Source of the DNA: Acidobacteriota bacterium
Lineage (GTDB): Bacteria; Acidobacteriota; Terriglobia; Terriglobales; Acidobacteriaceae
NCBI GenBank assembly: GCA_021781795.1
Contig: JAJXWA010000005.1
Span: 47,657 to 111,656, forward strand
Direction: 5' to 3'
DNA: 64,000 bases
The notes beneath the pieces were generated by a model that searched no databases, was not told the DNA's origin, and was given only the letters and a program-made list of their open reading frames with translations. Of the stretch, positions 20,801 through 29,467 are shown one piece after another. Within the stretch, counting starts at the first letter, position 1, and every line of letters starts with the position of its first letter. The translations under genes and the position numbers were made by a program.

Positions 20801-21433
20801 ATGGCTGCTTCGAGGGCAATCGACGGACCCAATCGCGAGCAGGAGCGCCTGCAGGCGCGCGCCCCTGAGACAGAACTGATCCGCCAGGCTCAGGCAGGCT
20901 CACGAGCCGCATTTGACGCGCTCGTCCGCCAATACGAACAGCAGGTGCTGCGCCTCGCCCTGCACCTCACAGGCTCCGAGCAGGACGCGGAAGACATCTA
21001 TCAGGAAGCCTTCCTCAAGGCCTTCCGCTACATCGGCAACTTTCGCTTCGAGTGCTCGTTCTACACCTGGATCTACCGCATCGTTACCAATCTCTGCCTC
21101 GATCAGCTCCGCCGCCGCAAGACCCGCCGCGAAGATCAGGGCATCATCGTCGATCACTCCGGCGAAGAGATCGACGTGCTCACCTCCGTCTCCGACGACC
21201 GCTCGTTTTCCAATCCCGCCAGAGAGCTGGATCGTAAGGTTCTCGGCGAACGCATTCAGGCTGCGCTGGACAAGCTCACTCCACGCGAACGCATGGTTTT
21301 TGAACTGAAGCACTACCAGGGTCTCCGCCTGCGCACCATCGGAGAGATGTTGAACACCACGGAAGAAACCGCCAAGAATACGCTCTTCAGGGCGACAAAG
21401 AAGCTGCGCGCGCAGCTGGCGGGTGTGCGATAG
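20801..21433 (+). CDS. RNA polymerase sigma factor, ECF (sigma-70 group 4) type
   Basis: 210 residues from the ATG at 20801; an in-frame ATG at 20705 would add 32 low-complexity residues, so the start is uncertain. Sigma region 2 is L-I-R-Q-A-Q-A-G-S through Y-Q-E-A-F-L-K-A-F-R-Y and the DNA-melting F-Y-T-W-I-Y-R-I-V-T-N-L-C-L-D. Region 4 is L-T-P-R-E-R-M-V-F-E-L-K-H-Y-Q-G-L, with a helix-turn-helix ending N-T-T-E-E-T-A-K-N-T-L-F-R-A. It heads a cassette with a zinc-finger anti-sigma-like protein and a PDZ protein, as in RpoE-type envelope stress systems. Confidence 0.93.
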   Translation: MAASRAIDGPNREQERLQARAPETELIRQAQAGSRAAFDALVRQYEQQVLRLALHLTGSEQDAEDIYQEAFLKAFRYIGNFRFECSFYTWIYRIVTNLCLDQLRRRKTRREDQGIIVDHSGEEIDVLTSVSDDRSFSNPARELDRKVLGERIQAALDKLTPRERMVFELKHYQGLRLRTIGEMLNTTEETAKNTLFRATKKLRAQLAGVR

Positions 21434-21514
21434 GCCGCACCGCGGCCGCCTTGTGCGGCCGGCTGCTTCATGGTTGCGGACCGATTTGATTTGAGGCTGG
21501 AAGGACGTATAGAG

Positions 21515-22513
21515 ATGAACTGCGAACTAGCACACGAGCGCATCGTGCTGGCGGCCTACGGGGAGCTGCCCGACGAACAGATCCACGAGCTCGACCGGCA
21601 CCTCACCCATTGCAACGCCTGCTGCGAAGAGCGCGACCAATTGATCGCCCTGCGCACTCTGGCTGCCTTGCATCCCACAGTCGAGCCGTCCGCCAATCTG
21701 GTGGCGCGCTCGCGTCTTCGGCTTGAAGAGGCGCTGGACGCGCTGCCGCCGCGGCGCTGGTATGAACGCTGGAGCCTGGGCATCGTCAACAACTTCGCTC
21801 GCCTGCAGGCGGCGCCCGTAGCCGCTGCCCTGCTGCTTGCCGTGGGCGTCGGCGCAGGAAGCCTCGGCGGCTTCGAGTACGCGCAGGCCCGTGCAGCGCA
21901 GGCAGCTTCCCGTGCGCAACTCGCCGAGGCCCCCCGGGTTTCGGCCTCCGCCACCGCGCCTCGGCTTACCGCTCCCGCACCGGACTCAGTCACCAGCATC
22001 TCCGGAGTAGTCCGCCAGCCCAACAGCAACCTGGTCGAAGTCAGCTACAACGCGGTCGTTCCCCAGCATGTGCAGGGGTCACTCGATGACCCGCAGATTC
22101 GCCAGTTGCTGATGCTCGCCTCGGAAGAAGCGCCCTCCGCCGGCGTTCGCGATGACTCCGTCGGACTGCTCGCCGCTGAGTGCCGCGCCGGAGGCAACTG
22201 CCAGGCAGACGGCGTGCGCGACGCTCTCATGGTCGCCCTTCGCTACGACCGCAACGACAGCGTGCGTGAGAAAGCCCTCCAGGGCCTCGAGCCCTTTGTC
22301 GCCCAGGACCTCCGCGTTCGCGACGCCGTCCTAGAAGCGCTGCTCAACGACCCCGCTCCGCGCATCCGCACGGAGGCCATCAACATTCTTGAACCCGTCG
22401 AGGCCGATACCAGCGTTCGCCAGGTTCTCTACTCGGTCGCCAACTCCGACCGCAACCCTCAGATTCGCACCGTCTCGCGGCAGGTGCTCAGCCGCGCGCC
22501 GGAAATTCAATAG
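21515..22513 (+). CDS. Zinc-finger anti-sigma-like membrane protein with HEAT-like repeats
   Basis: 332 residues from the ATG at 21515, preceded by GGAAGGA. The N-terminus carries an anti-sigma zinc motif H29-x3-C33-x2-C36 (R-H-L-T-H-C-N-A-C-C). One membrane helix lies at about residues 101-122 (V-A-A-A-L-L-L-A-V-G-V-G-A-G). The outer part holds an Ala/Pro linker, then helical repeats from about residue 210 (D-A-L-M-V-A-L-R-Y-D-R-N-D-S-V-R-E-K-A-L, then V-R-D-A-V-L-E-A-L-L-N-D-P-A-P-R-I-R-T-E-A-I) typical of HEAT units. The inferred role is holding the upstream sigma factor at the membrane and sensing through the HEAT domain. Confidence 0.8.
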   Translation: MNCELAHERIVLAAYGELPDEQIHELDRHLTHCNACCEERDQLIALRTLAALHPTVEPSANLVARSRLRLEEALDALPPRRWYERWSLGIVNNFARLQAAPVAAALLLAVGVGAGSLGGFEYAQARAAQAASRAQLAEAPRVSASATAPRLTAPAPDSVTSISGVVRQPNSNLVEVSYNAVVPQHVQGSLDDPQIRQLLMLASEEAPSAGVRDDSVGLLAAECRAGGNCQADGVRDALMVALRYDRNDSVREKALQGLEPFVAQDLRVRDAVLEALLNDPAPRIRTEAINILEPVEADTSVRQVLYSVANSDRNPQIRTVSRQVLSRAPEIQ

Positions 22514-22521
22514 AGCGCTTG

Positions 22522-22568
22522 CCTCCGTCTTAGCGCTTCGCGCGTCCGATAAGAAAGCGCAACGGAGG
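22522..22568 (+). promoter_or_regulatory. Nested hairpin between the HEAT and PDZ genes
   Basis: CCTCCGT (22522-22528) pairs with ACGGAGG (22562-22568), and inside it GCGCTT (22533-22538) pairs with AAGCGC (22555-22560). The structure ends 29 bases before the PDZ gene start and has no T-run. It could be an operon-internal RNA structure affecting stability or translation. Confidence 0.4.
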
Positions 22569-22597
22569 GATCAACGACACACCGGAGAAGTACGGAG

Positions 22598-23476
22598 ATG
22601 AATCACTTGCTGAGGCCAAATCGCTGTCTTGGAACCGCCGCTCTGGTTGGTGCTGCGCTCATTCTGTCTGCTGCGCCCGCGCATCCTCAGTCATCCCGCA
22701 TCACCCAGATTCTGGAAGAGCCAGGACGCCTGCTCCACTCCAATACTCCGGGGTATCTCGGAGTCCTCGTCGGCGACATCGATACCGAGGCAGCATCGCA
22801 TCTCAAACTCAAGGACACCCACGGAGCCGTCGTCACTCTCATCGACCACGACGCCCCAGCGGCGCAGGCCGGAATCCGCGTCAACGATGTTCTGCTTGAG
22901 CTCAACGGCAAGGCTGTCCAGAACGCCGAACAGTTCAGCTCCGTCCTGCACGGCATCCCCGCCGGGCACAATGCGACCCTTCTTCTCAGCCGCGATGGAA
23001 ATACCCAGACTCTCGTCGTGCAGCTCGTCGACCGGAAGAAGATGGAGCATGACGTCTGGAACAAGCTCGACAGCGACAGCGCCGAAGCCGCGCCCGCGCC
23101 AGCCATGGGCCTGCTCGCCTCCGGCAGCGGCGCATCCGGCGATGCTCCAGCCTCCAGCGGCTTCCATATGCCCTTCTTCGGCAGCACTCTGAATGTCGGG
23201 GCCGTCGTCGAGCCCCTCACCGCGCAGATGGCCGACTATCTCGGCGTCGAAAGCGGCCTCATGATCAAGCAGGTCGCCCGCAAGAGCATCGCCGATGCTG
23301 CCGGTCTCCATGCCTTCGATGTCATCCTCAAGGTCGGTTCCGATCCAGTGCGCACCGTCTCCGACTGGGAGCGCGCGCTGCGGTCCAATCAGGGCAAATC
23401 CGTATTCGTCACCATCCTGCGCGACAAGCACCAGCAGACCGTCTCCCTCCTCATCGACAAGCACCGTCACGCCTGA
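22598..23476 (+). CDS. Exported protein with two PDZ domains
   Basis: 292 residues. A signal peptide (residues 1 to about 31, T-A-A-L-V-G-A-A-L-I-L-S-A-A-P-A-H-P) sends it to the periplasm. PDZ-like domain 1 covers about 52-148 (P-G-Y-L-G-V-L-V-G-D, then A-A-Q-A-G-I-R-V-N-D-V-L-L-E-L-N-G). PDZ-like domain 2 covers about 195-288 (A-D-Y-L-G-V, then A-D-A-A-G-L-H-A-F-D-V-I-L-K-V-G). No protease domain is attached, so it is a binding or adaptor protein. It is the third gene of the sigma / anti-sigma cassette and could present misfolded peptides or act on the anti-sigma protein, as PDZ parts do in DegS-type control; that is inference. Confidence 0.82.
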   Translation: MNHLLRPNRCLGTAALVGAALILSAAPAHPQSSRITQILEEPGRLLHSNTPGYLGVLVGDIDTEAASHLKLKDTHGAVVTLIDHDAPAAQAGIRVNDVLLELNGKAVQNAEQFSSVLHGIPAGHNATLLLSRDGNTQTLVVQLVDRKKMEHDVWNKLDSDSAEAAPAPAMGLLASGSGASGDAPASSGFHMPFFGSTLNVGAVVEPLTAQMADYLGVESGLMIKQVARKSIADAAGLHAFDVILKVGSDPVRTVSDWERALRSNQGKSVFVTILRDKHQQTVSLLIDKHRHA

Positions 23477-23558
23477 GCATCCGTCTCTTGCAGCGACTGC
23501 CTGCGGCTGCGCACCTCTCCACGCGTCCTTGCGCATCTCAACTCATCCTGCAGATCCC

Positions 23559-23573
23559 TTAAAGGTCAGACCA
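23559..23573. promoter_or_regulatory. Predicted GntR/FadR-type operator, site 1
   Basis: TTAAAGGTCAGACCA, containing the near-palindrome GGTC-A-GACC typical of FadR-subfamily GntR operators. Eleven bases are identical to the site upstream of uxaC. It lies 173 bases before the TonB-dependent transporter start. I could not find a clear promoter around it. Confidence 0.6.
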
Positions 23574-23657
23574 TTCAGCCCGCTTCCAGACATGGGTGAT
23601 CCCTTTGCGCATCGTGGAGAATCGCCTCCCCGCAGTCCCGTTCCGTGAAATGTCCAA

Positions 23658-23703
23658 TTGACAATGCATATTACAAGGGTTGACAATTTCAGCGCGATAT
23701 AAC
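23658..23703 (+). promoter_or_regulatory. Direct TTGACAAT repeats and AT-rich promoter region
   Basis: TTGACAAT occurs at 23658-23665 and again at 23680-23687, 22 bases apart (two helical turns), followed by TATAAC at 23698. The spacings do not fit a standard 17-base -35/-10 pair, so these may be a mixture of promoter and tandem activator or repressor sites for the transporter gene 42 bases downstream. Confidence 0.35.
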
Positions 23704-23745
23704 TTCGCTTTCCTGCGAATCCATTTTTGAAAAGGATGCCAGTCT

Positions 23746-26700
23746 ATGTTGAAAATCCGCCATCATAAGCAGAAATTGGTTAGACCACTGATTTCAATCG
23801 AAAGGGCAGAGGTTCGACGTGACCTGCATGCGCCCAGAGCCATCAAAGGCTCGCTTGCCTCGCGGTTCGCCTCCGCTTTGCTCGCGCTTCTCTGCGCCGT
23901 GCTCTGTGCAGCGCCGCTCGCCCGCGCGCAGGAGTTCCGCGCCACCATCTCCGGCACCGTCATGGATTCCAGCCAGGCCGTCATTCCCAACGCAGACATC
24001 ACCGTCAGGGAAATCCGCACCGGCACCATCAGCCACACCGTCAGTGACGCCGCGGGCCAGTACGTCGTCCCGTTCCTGCTCCCCGGCGACTACACCATCT
24101 CCGTCAAGGCCGCGGGCTTCCAGTCCATGGAGCGCACCGGCATCACCCTCCATTCCCAAGAGCACCCCCTCATCAATTTGACCCTTGCGATCGGTGCCGT
24201 CAGTCAGTCGGTCACCGTCTCGGCCGCCGCGCCGCAGCTCGATACAGCCAACGCCTCCATCGGCCAGGTCATCACCACTGAGTCGGTTGCCAACCTGCCG
24301 CTGAACGGCCGCACGCCCACCACGCTCACCGAGCTGTCGGCTGGCGTCATCACCACCGCCGCGCCACAGCAGATTCACCCCTTTGACAACAACGCCGGCA
24401 ACTCCTGGTCCATCGGCGGCACGCCCAACCAGGTCAGCGAAGTCCTCCTCGACGGCTCGCCGGACCTCACGCTCCTCGGCGCACTCGCCTACGCGCCCAC
24501 GCAGGACACCGTTGCAGAAGTCTCCGTCCGCCCGTTCGACACCGACGCCAGCTTCGGCCACACCATCGGCGGCGTCATCAATCAGGTCACCAAGAGCGGT
24601 ACCAACCGGCTCCACGGCACTGCGTATGAGTTCGGGCAGATCTCCGGCATCGACGCCAACACCTACTTCAACAACCGCAGCAACAAGCCAACCCCGGTCT
24701 TCCACTTCAATCAGTACGGCCTCACCGTCGGCGGACCCGTCCGGATTCCCAAAGTGATCGATGGCCGGAACAAGCTCTTCTTCTTCTTCGCATGGGAGGG
24801 CCTGAAGGACTCAACGCCAAATACTGCGACGACGACCGTGCCCACCACCAGCAGCGTGGCCGGCAGTCCCGGTACCGGCGGCGAAGCGGGCGGCGACTTC
24901 TACCAGACACTGCTCGCAGGCTGCCCCGCAGGCATCAACGGCTACAACGCTGCTGGCGCTGCCCTGTGTAACCCCTCCGGCAAAAACACCTCGCCTTATC
25001 TCGATCCCAACCAGCTCTACAACCCCTTCACGGCCACGCTCTCCGGCTCCAAGGTTGTACGTCAGCCCATCCCCAATAACCAGCTCCAGAATGCAGGTCC
25101 GCTCAGCTCCATTGCTCAGACCGTTTTGAAGCTCTTTCCATCTGCCAACACCACGAACGGTGTCGCCGCCGACGGCCAGGACAACTACATCAGCAACGCT
25201 CCCAGCGTTGACACCTATGACAACGAATTCGGGCGCATGGACTATAACCTCAGCGCCACCGACCACGTCTTCTTCGACATGCGTCACAACTACCGTTCCC
25301 AGGTCAAGGAAGACTACTTCGGCAACGGAATCACCGGCTCCACACTGGTGCGTGAGAACTTCGGCGCCACCCTCGACAACGTCTACACTCTCAACTCCAC
25401 CACCATCTTCGATACGCGCCTCAACTGGACCTACTTCAACGAGGTCCATGGCACGCCGGCCACAAAGTACAGTCCCACCTCCATCGGCCTGCCCGGCTAC
25501 ATGAATTCGAGTAGCGAACTGCTGCAGTTGCCGTTTCTCAACTTCGCCACTGGTGGCAGTTGCGGCAGCTTCACCAGTTACCAGTGCCTTGGCAATACCG
25601 GTTCCGCTCTGGACCCCACCACCAGCTACCAGTTCTTCACGGATATGGTGAAGGTCATCGGGAGGCACTCGCTCAAGATTGGCTTCGACGGCCGCCAGTA
25701 CCGGATGAGCATCCAGAACTTCGGCAACTCCTCCGGCAACTTCACCTTCAACTCGAACTTCGTCAATGCCGGCACCGGTGCGGCGGCGCAGACCTTCGGC
25801 GGCGACCTTGCATCCTTCCTGCTCGGCCTGCCATCCTCCGGCGACTTCGACCTGAACGCTCGCGCCGACTACCACCAGTACTACGTCGGAACCTTCGTGC
25901 AGGATGACTGGCACATCAGCAACAAGCTGACCCTCAACCTCGGCATGCGTTTCGATATCGACACGCCCTTCCGCGAGAAACTCGGCCGCACCGTCAACGG
26001 CTTCAACCCCACCGCGCCCATCAATTACGCGGCCACTCCCAGAACCAGCCCCATCACCATCACCTCGGGCGGTTCCAACTACACCATCAACAGCATCAAC
26101 ACGGCTGGTGGCCTCACCTTCCCGTCCGGCAACAACGGCGCCGTCTACGCCACCAACAGCGGCTTCTTCAGCCCGCGCTTCGGCTTCTCCTACAGCCCCG
26201 ACGACAAAACCGTTCTCCGAGGCGGATTCGGCATCTTCGTCCAGCCCGAAACCCTCGCATCCCTGGCCGCCACGGGCTCGTACTCTTCGGCTGCCATCTC
26301 CAATCAGGAGGGCTTCAGCGCCTCCACCTCCTACGTCTCCACGACGAATAACTACCTGACACCGGCAAACACGATTGCCAATCCATTCCCGAACGGCTTC
26401 GAAAAGCCCGCCGGCTCCTCGCAGGGCGCGGGCACATTCCTCGGCCAGGCCATCAGCTTCCTGGCTCCCGTCCAGCATGACCCCTACTCCGAACGGTGGG
26501 ACATCGGCTTCCAGCGTTCCCTCACCAGCAGCACCATGGTTGAAGCTCTCTACGTCGGCAACCACAGCCTGCATCTCCCGGTGCAGACGCAGAACCTGAA
26601 CGCCACTGCGCTGCCTTACCTCACCACCAACCCCTACCGCGATGAGACCCTCGCTACGGCCTATGGCGTCTCCGTCACCAACCCCTTCTACCAGACCCTC

Positions 26701-27582
26701 GGTGCCACCAACACCACGGGCCTCAACGCCTCCAAGACGGTCGGCTTCGGCAGCCTCCTCGGCGCCTATCCGCAGTTTGCCAACTCCACCGTCGCCCGCC
26801 AGAACCAGACCATCGGCCAGTCCTGGTTCGACAGCGCAATCGTCCACGTTGAGCAGCGCATGTCCCACGGACTCACCGTGACCGGCAACTACAGCTTCTC
26901 CAAGATGATCGAGGCTGACACCTACCTCAACGACGTCGATACGCAGACCACGCGGCGCATCTCGCCCTTCGACCACACGCACCACTTCACCGCAGGCGGC
27001 ACCTATGCGCTGCCTTTCGGCCGCGGCAAGATGTTCAGCTTCGGCAACAGCCGTCTCTGGGATGTGATCGCCGGCGGCTTCGTCGTCAACGGCATCTACC
27101 AGTTCCAGACCGGCGCGCCCGTCTACTTCTCGGCGGATATTCCTCTGCAACCCGGAACAACGATCCGTCAGATCTCAAACCAGCATCGCAACACCTCCAA
27201 CCCCGGCACCGGAACTCCGGCGCTCAGCACCAGCGCCTTCGTGACGGGCAACCTCACCTCCTGCCCCACCTCGGGACCGTGTGATGGCAGCGCCTTCTTC
27301 AACGGCCAGTATGCCTACCACTACCGCACCCTGCCGCAGACCCTCTCCTGGGTTCGCTCCGATGGCTACAACAACCTCGATGCTTCGGTCCTGAAGAACT
27401 TCAACTTCACCGAGAAGGCCTACTTCCAGCTCCGCTTCGAGAGCTTCAACACCCTCAACCACCCCATCTTCGCTGCACCCAACGTCTCCAACGCCACGGA
27501 CAGCAAATTTGGATACATCACTTCCACCACCTCCAATAGCCAGCCCCGCCAGTTCCAGATCGGCGGCCGGCTCGTCTTCTGA
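23746..27582 (+). CDS. TonB-dependent outer-membrane transporter, Oar-like, with carboxypeptidase-regulatory domain
   Basis: 1278 residues from the ATG at 23746 (AAAAGGA upstream). A signal peptide sits behind a long basic N-terminus and is cut near A-R-A-Q (about residue 62). Residues about 64-150 form a carboxypeptidase-regulatory-like domain (A-T-I-S-G-T-V-M-D-S-S-Q-A, then D-A-A-G-Q-Y-V-V-P-F-L). A plug-like region follows (I-T-T-E-S-V-A-N-L-P-L-N-G-R, S-I-G-G-T-P-N-Q-V, G-G-V-I-N-Q-V-T-K-S-G-T-N), then a long beta-barrel ending in an aromatic C-terminus (Q-I-G-G-R-L-V-F). It probably takes up pectin-derived oligosaccharides: it heads the pectin region, carries the shared operator upstream, and precedes a GH28 gene. 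No SusD partner is adjacent. Confidence 0.88.
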   Translation: MLKIRHHKQKLVRPLISIERAEVRRDLHAPRAIKGSLASRFASALLALLCAVLCAAPLARAQEFRATISGTVMDSSQAVIPNADITVREIRTGTISHTVSDAAGQYVVPFLLPGDYTISVKAAGFQSMERTGITLHSQEHPLINLTLAIGAVSQSVTVSAAAPQLDTANASIGQVITTESVANLPLNGRTPTTLTELSAGVITTAAPQQIHPFDNNAGNSWSIGGTPNQVSEVLLDGSPDLTLLGALAYAPTQDTVAEVSVRPFDTDASFGHTIGGVINQVTKSGTNRLHGTAYEFGQISGIDANTYFNNRSNKPTPVFHFNQYGLTVGGPVRIPKVIDGRNKLFFFFAWEGLKDSTPNTATTTVPTTSSVAGSPGTGGEAGGDFYQTLLAGCPAGINGYNAAGAALCNPSGKNTSPYLDPNQLYNPFTATLSGSKVVRQPIPNNQLQNAGPLSSIAQTVLKLFPSANTTNGVAADGQDNYISNAPSVDTYDNEFGRMDYNLSATDHVFFDMRHNYRSQVKEDYFGNGITGSTLVRENFGATLDNVYTLNSTTIFDTRLNWTYFNEVHGTPATKYSPTSIGLPGYMNSSSELLQLPFLNFATGGSCGSFTSYQCLGNTGSALDPTTSYQFFTDMVKVIGRHSLKIGFDGRQYRMSIQNFGNSSGNFTFNSNFVNAGTGAAAQTFGGDLASFLLGLPSSGDFDLNARADYHQYYVGTFVQDDWHISNKLTLNLGMRFDIDTPFREKLGRTVNGFNPTAPINYAATPRTSPITITSGGSNYTINSINTAGGLTFPSGNNGAVYATNSGFFSPRFGFSYSPDDKTVLRGGFGIFVQPETLASLAATGSYSSAAISNQEGFSASTSYVSTTNNYLTPANTIANPFPNGFEKPAGSSQGAGTFLGQAISFLAPVQHDPYSERWDIGFQRSLTSSTMVEALYVGNHSLHLPVQTQNLNATALPYLTTNPYRDETLATAYGVSVTNPFYQTLGATNTTGLNASKTVGFGSLLGAYPQFANSTVARQNQTIGQSWFDSAIVHVEQRMSHGLTVTGNYSFSKMIEADTYLNDVDTQTTRRISPFDHTHHFTAGGTYALPFGRGKMFSFGNSRLWDVIAGGFVVNGIYQFQTGAPVYFSADIPLQPGTTIRQISNQHRNTSNPGTGTPALSTSAFVTGNLTSCPTSGPCDGSAFFNGQYAYHYRTLPQTLSWVRSDGYNNLDASVLKNFNFTEKAYFQLRFESFNTLNHPIFAAPNVSNATDSKFGYITSTTSNSQPRQFQIGGRLVF

Positions 27583-27605
27583 ACATCGCTGTTCTTCCAC
27601 ACTGC

Positions 27606-27632
27606 GGCGCGGGGTTAAAGGAACCTCGCGCC
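27606..27632 (+). terminator. Hairpin after the TonB-dependent transporter gene
   Basis: GGCGCGGGGTT (27606-27616) pairs with AACCTCGCGCC (27622-27632) with one mismatch and a 5-base loop, 24 bases past the stop codon. T-residues after it are sparse. It may end or attenuate transcription into the GH28 gene. Confidence 0.5.
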
Positions 27633-27766
27633 GTTATCCATTACACTTCCTTGTGCCGGGTCACGGGGCTCCAACCATCACTCCTGCGACTCGGCCTCAT
27701 GGACCCTCTGCCGCTCACGTTCGACTCAATCAGGTTCTCGAATCCACTCATGATGAGGATGCAACC

Positions 27767-29410
27767 ATGAATTCGTTCAACCCTCTCCGGCGCAGCCTTC
27801 TTCGCACCGGCAGCTTCGGCGCCGCAGCAGCAGCTTTCCCCGCTGTCCAATACGCCGCGGCGCAATCCAGTACCGCGCCTTCCCCTTCGCTCGGCGTTTT
27901 TGACGTGCGCCACTACGGCGCCACCGGCGACGGCAAGACCGTTGACTCGCCCGCCGTCAATCGCGCCATCGATGCTGCCGCACTGGCCGGCGGAGGCGTC
28001 GTGCTCTTTCCCGCGGGCACTTACCTCTGCTTCTCCATTCGCCTCAAGAGCCTCGTGCACCTCCATCTCGAGCTCGGAGCCTCCATCATCGCGGCAGATT
28101 CACCCCGCCCCGGCGACGCCACCGGCTACAACGGCGGAACCTACGACGCTGCCGAGCCCAACGATCCCTGGACTCCGTATCAGGACTACGGCCACAACCA
28201 CTGGCATAACTCCCTCATCTGGGGCGAAGGCCTGCATGACATCGCCATCACCGGCCAGGGCCTCATCTGGGGCCGCGGCCTCAGCTTCGGCGCCAACCGC
28301 GGCGCGCGCGGCGACTATCCCATCTACGTCGCCGAGCAGCCCGGCGTCGGGAACAAAGCCATCGCCCTCAAGAACTGCCGCAACGTTCTGCTGCGCGACT
28401 TTTCCATCCTGAAAGGCGGCCACTTCGGCCTGCTCCTCACCGGCGTCGATAACCTCACCATTGACAACCTCACCATCGACACCGATCGCGATGGCATGGA
28501 CATCGACTGCTGCCAGAACGTCCGCGTCTCCAACTGCACGGTGAACTCGCCCTGGGACGACGGCATCTGCCCCAAGTCCAGCTACGCGCTCGGCTACTCC
28601 CGCCCCACGCGCAACGTCACCATCGCCAACTGCTGGGTCACCGGCACCTATCAGCTCGGCACCGTCATCGACGGTTCCTTCAAAAAGTTCGCGCCCGACG
28701 CCAGGGTCTATCGCACCGGCCGCATCAAGTGCGGCACAGAGTCCAACGGTGGATTCATCAACATTACCGTCACCGGCTGTGTCTTCGAGGGCTGCCACGG
28801 CTACGCGCTCGAGTCGATGGACGGCGCCATCGTAGAAGACATCGCCATCTCCAACACCACCATGCGCGACATCGTCGCCGGCCCCCTCTTCGTGCGCCTC
28901 GGCTCCCGCCTGCGCGGACCAAAGGAGTCCACCGAGGTCGGCAGAATTCGCCGCATCCTCATCGATAACCTCGTCTGCTACAACTCCGCCCGAACCCCTT
29001 GCTCAATCCTCAGCGGCATCCCCGGCCACAGCATCGAAGACGTCAAGCTCTCCAGCATCTACGTCGAATCCGCAGGCGGCGGCACGCAGGCCGATGGCCT
29101 CATCGTTCCTCCCGAAAACGAGGCCAAGTATCCAGACCCGGAGATGTTCGGGCCCATGCCCGCCTCAGGCTTCTTCCTGCGCCACATGAAGAACGTCGAG
29201 TTGAGCCACGTCGAAATCGCCGCCATCGCGCCCGATGCACGACCGGCCTTCCATCTCAGTGATGTCGAGCGCGCCGACTTCTTCGCCATCACCGCGCCGC
29301 GCGGCGCCGACGGCGTCTTTTCACTCAACAACGTCAAGGACCTTCGCATCGGATGGAGCCGCGCAGCAGCCGACGCAGCCATCCCTGCAATCGATCACAA
29401 AATGCTGTAA
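27767..29410 (+). CDS. Exported GH28-family glycoside hydrolase, divergent subfamily
   Basis: 547 residues from the ATG at 27767 (GAGGA upstream). The N-terminus L-R-R-S-L-L-R-T-G followed by an Ala-rich stretch to Y-A-A-A-Q resembles a Tat signal. The right-handed beta-helix starts at V-R-H-Y-G-A-T-G-D-G-K-T-V-D. Active-site motifs are D-T-D-R-D-G-M-D-I-D, N-S-P-W-D-D-G-I-C-P-K-S-S and G-R-I-K-C-G-T-E-S-N-G. The usual G-H-G is replaced by Y-Q-L-G-T-V-I-D-G, as in a large GH28 subgroup common in Bacteroidetes. It likely cleaves uronic-acid links in pectin or rhamnogalacturonan side structures, but substrate is not certain. Confidence 0.85.
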   Translation: MNSFNPLRRSLLRTGSFGAAAAAFPAVQYAAAQSSTAPSPSLGVFDVRHYGATGDGKTVDSPAVNRAIDAAALAGGGVVLFPAGTYLCFSIRLKSLVHLHLELGASIIAADSPRPGDATGYNGGTYDAAEPNDPWTPYQDYGHNHWHNSLIWGEGLHDIAITGQGLIWGRGLSFGANRGARGDYPIYVAEQPGVGNKAIALKNCRNVLLRDFSILKGGHFGLLLTGVDNLTIDNLTIDTDRDGMDIDCCQNVRVSNCTVNSPWDDGICPKSSYALGYSRPTRNVTIANCWVTGTYQLGTVIDGSFKKFAPDARVYRTGRIKCGTESNGGFINITVTGCVFEGCHGYALESMDGAIVEDIAISNTTMRDIVAGPLFVRLGSRLRGPKESTEVGRIRRILIDNLVCYNSARTPCSILSGIPGHSIEDVKLSSIYVESAGGGTQADGLIVPPENEAKYPDPEMFGPMPASGFFLRHMKNVELSHVEIAAIAPDARPAFHLSDVERADFFAITAPRGADGVFSLNNVKDLRIGWSRAAADAAIPAIDHKML

Positions 29411-29467
29411 CGTCAGGACGGGGGTTCCTCTGCTCCCGCCTGCGCTCAACACCATCTCGGAGAATCT

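Noticed and set aside
20784..20806. TACAAT as the -10 of a nearly leaderless sigma factor transcript (also TACAAT at 54231 before the ABC gene)
   Set aside because: The hexamer is good, but no -35 hexamer stands at a 16-18 base distance in either case, so I do not annotate a promoter.
23746..29410. A SusC/SusD-type polysaccharide utilisation locus
   Set aside because: The TonB-dependent transporter is of the Oar/carboxypeptidase-regulatory kind and no SusD-like lipoprotein lies beside it.
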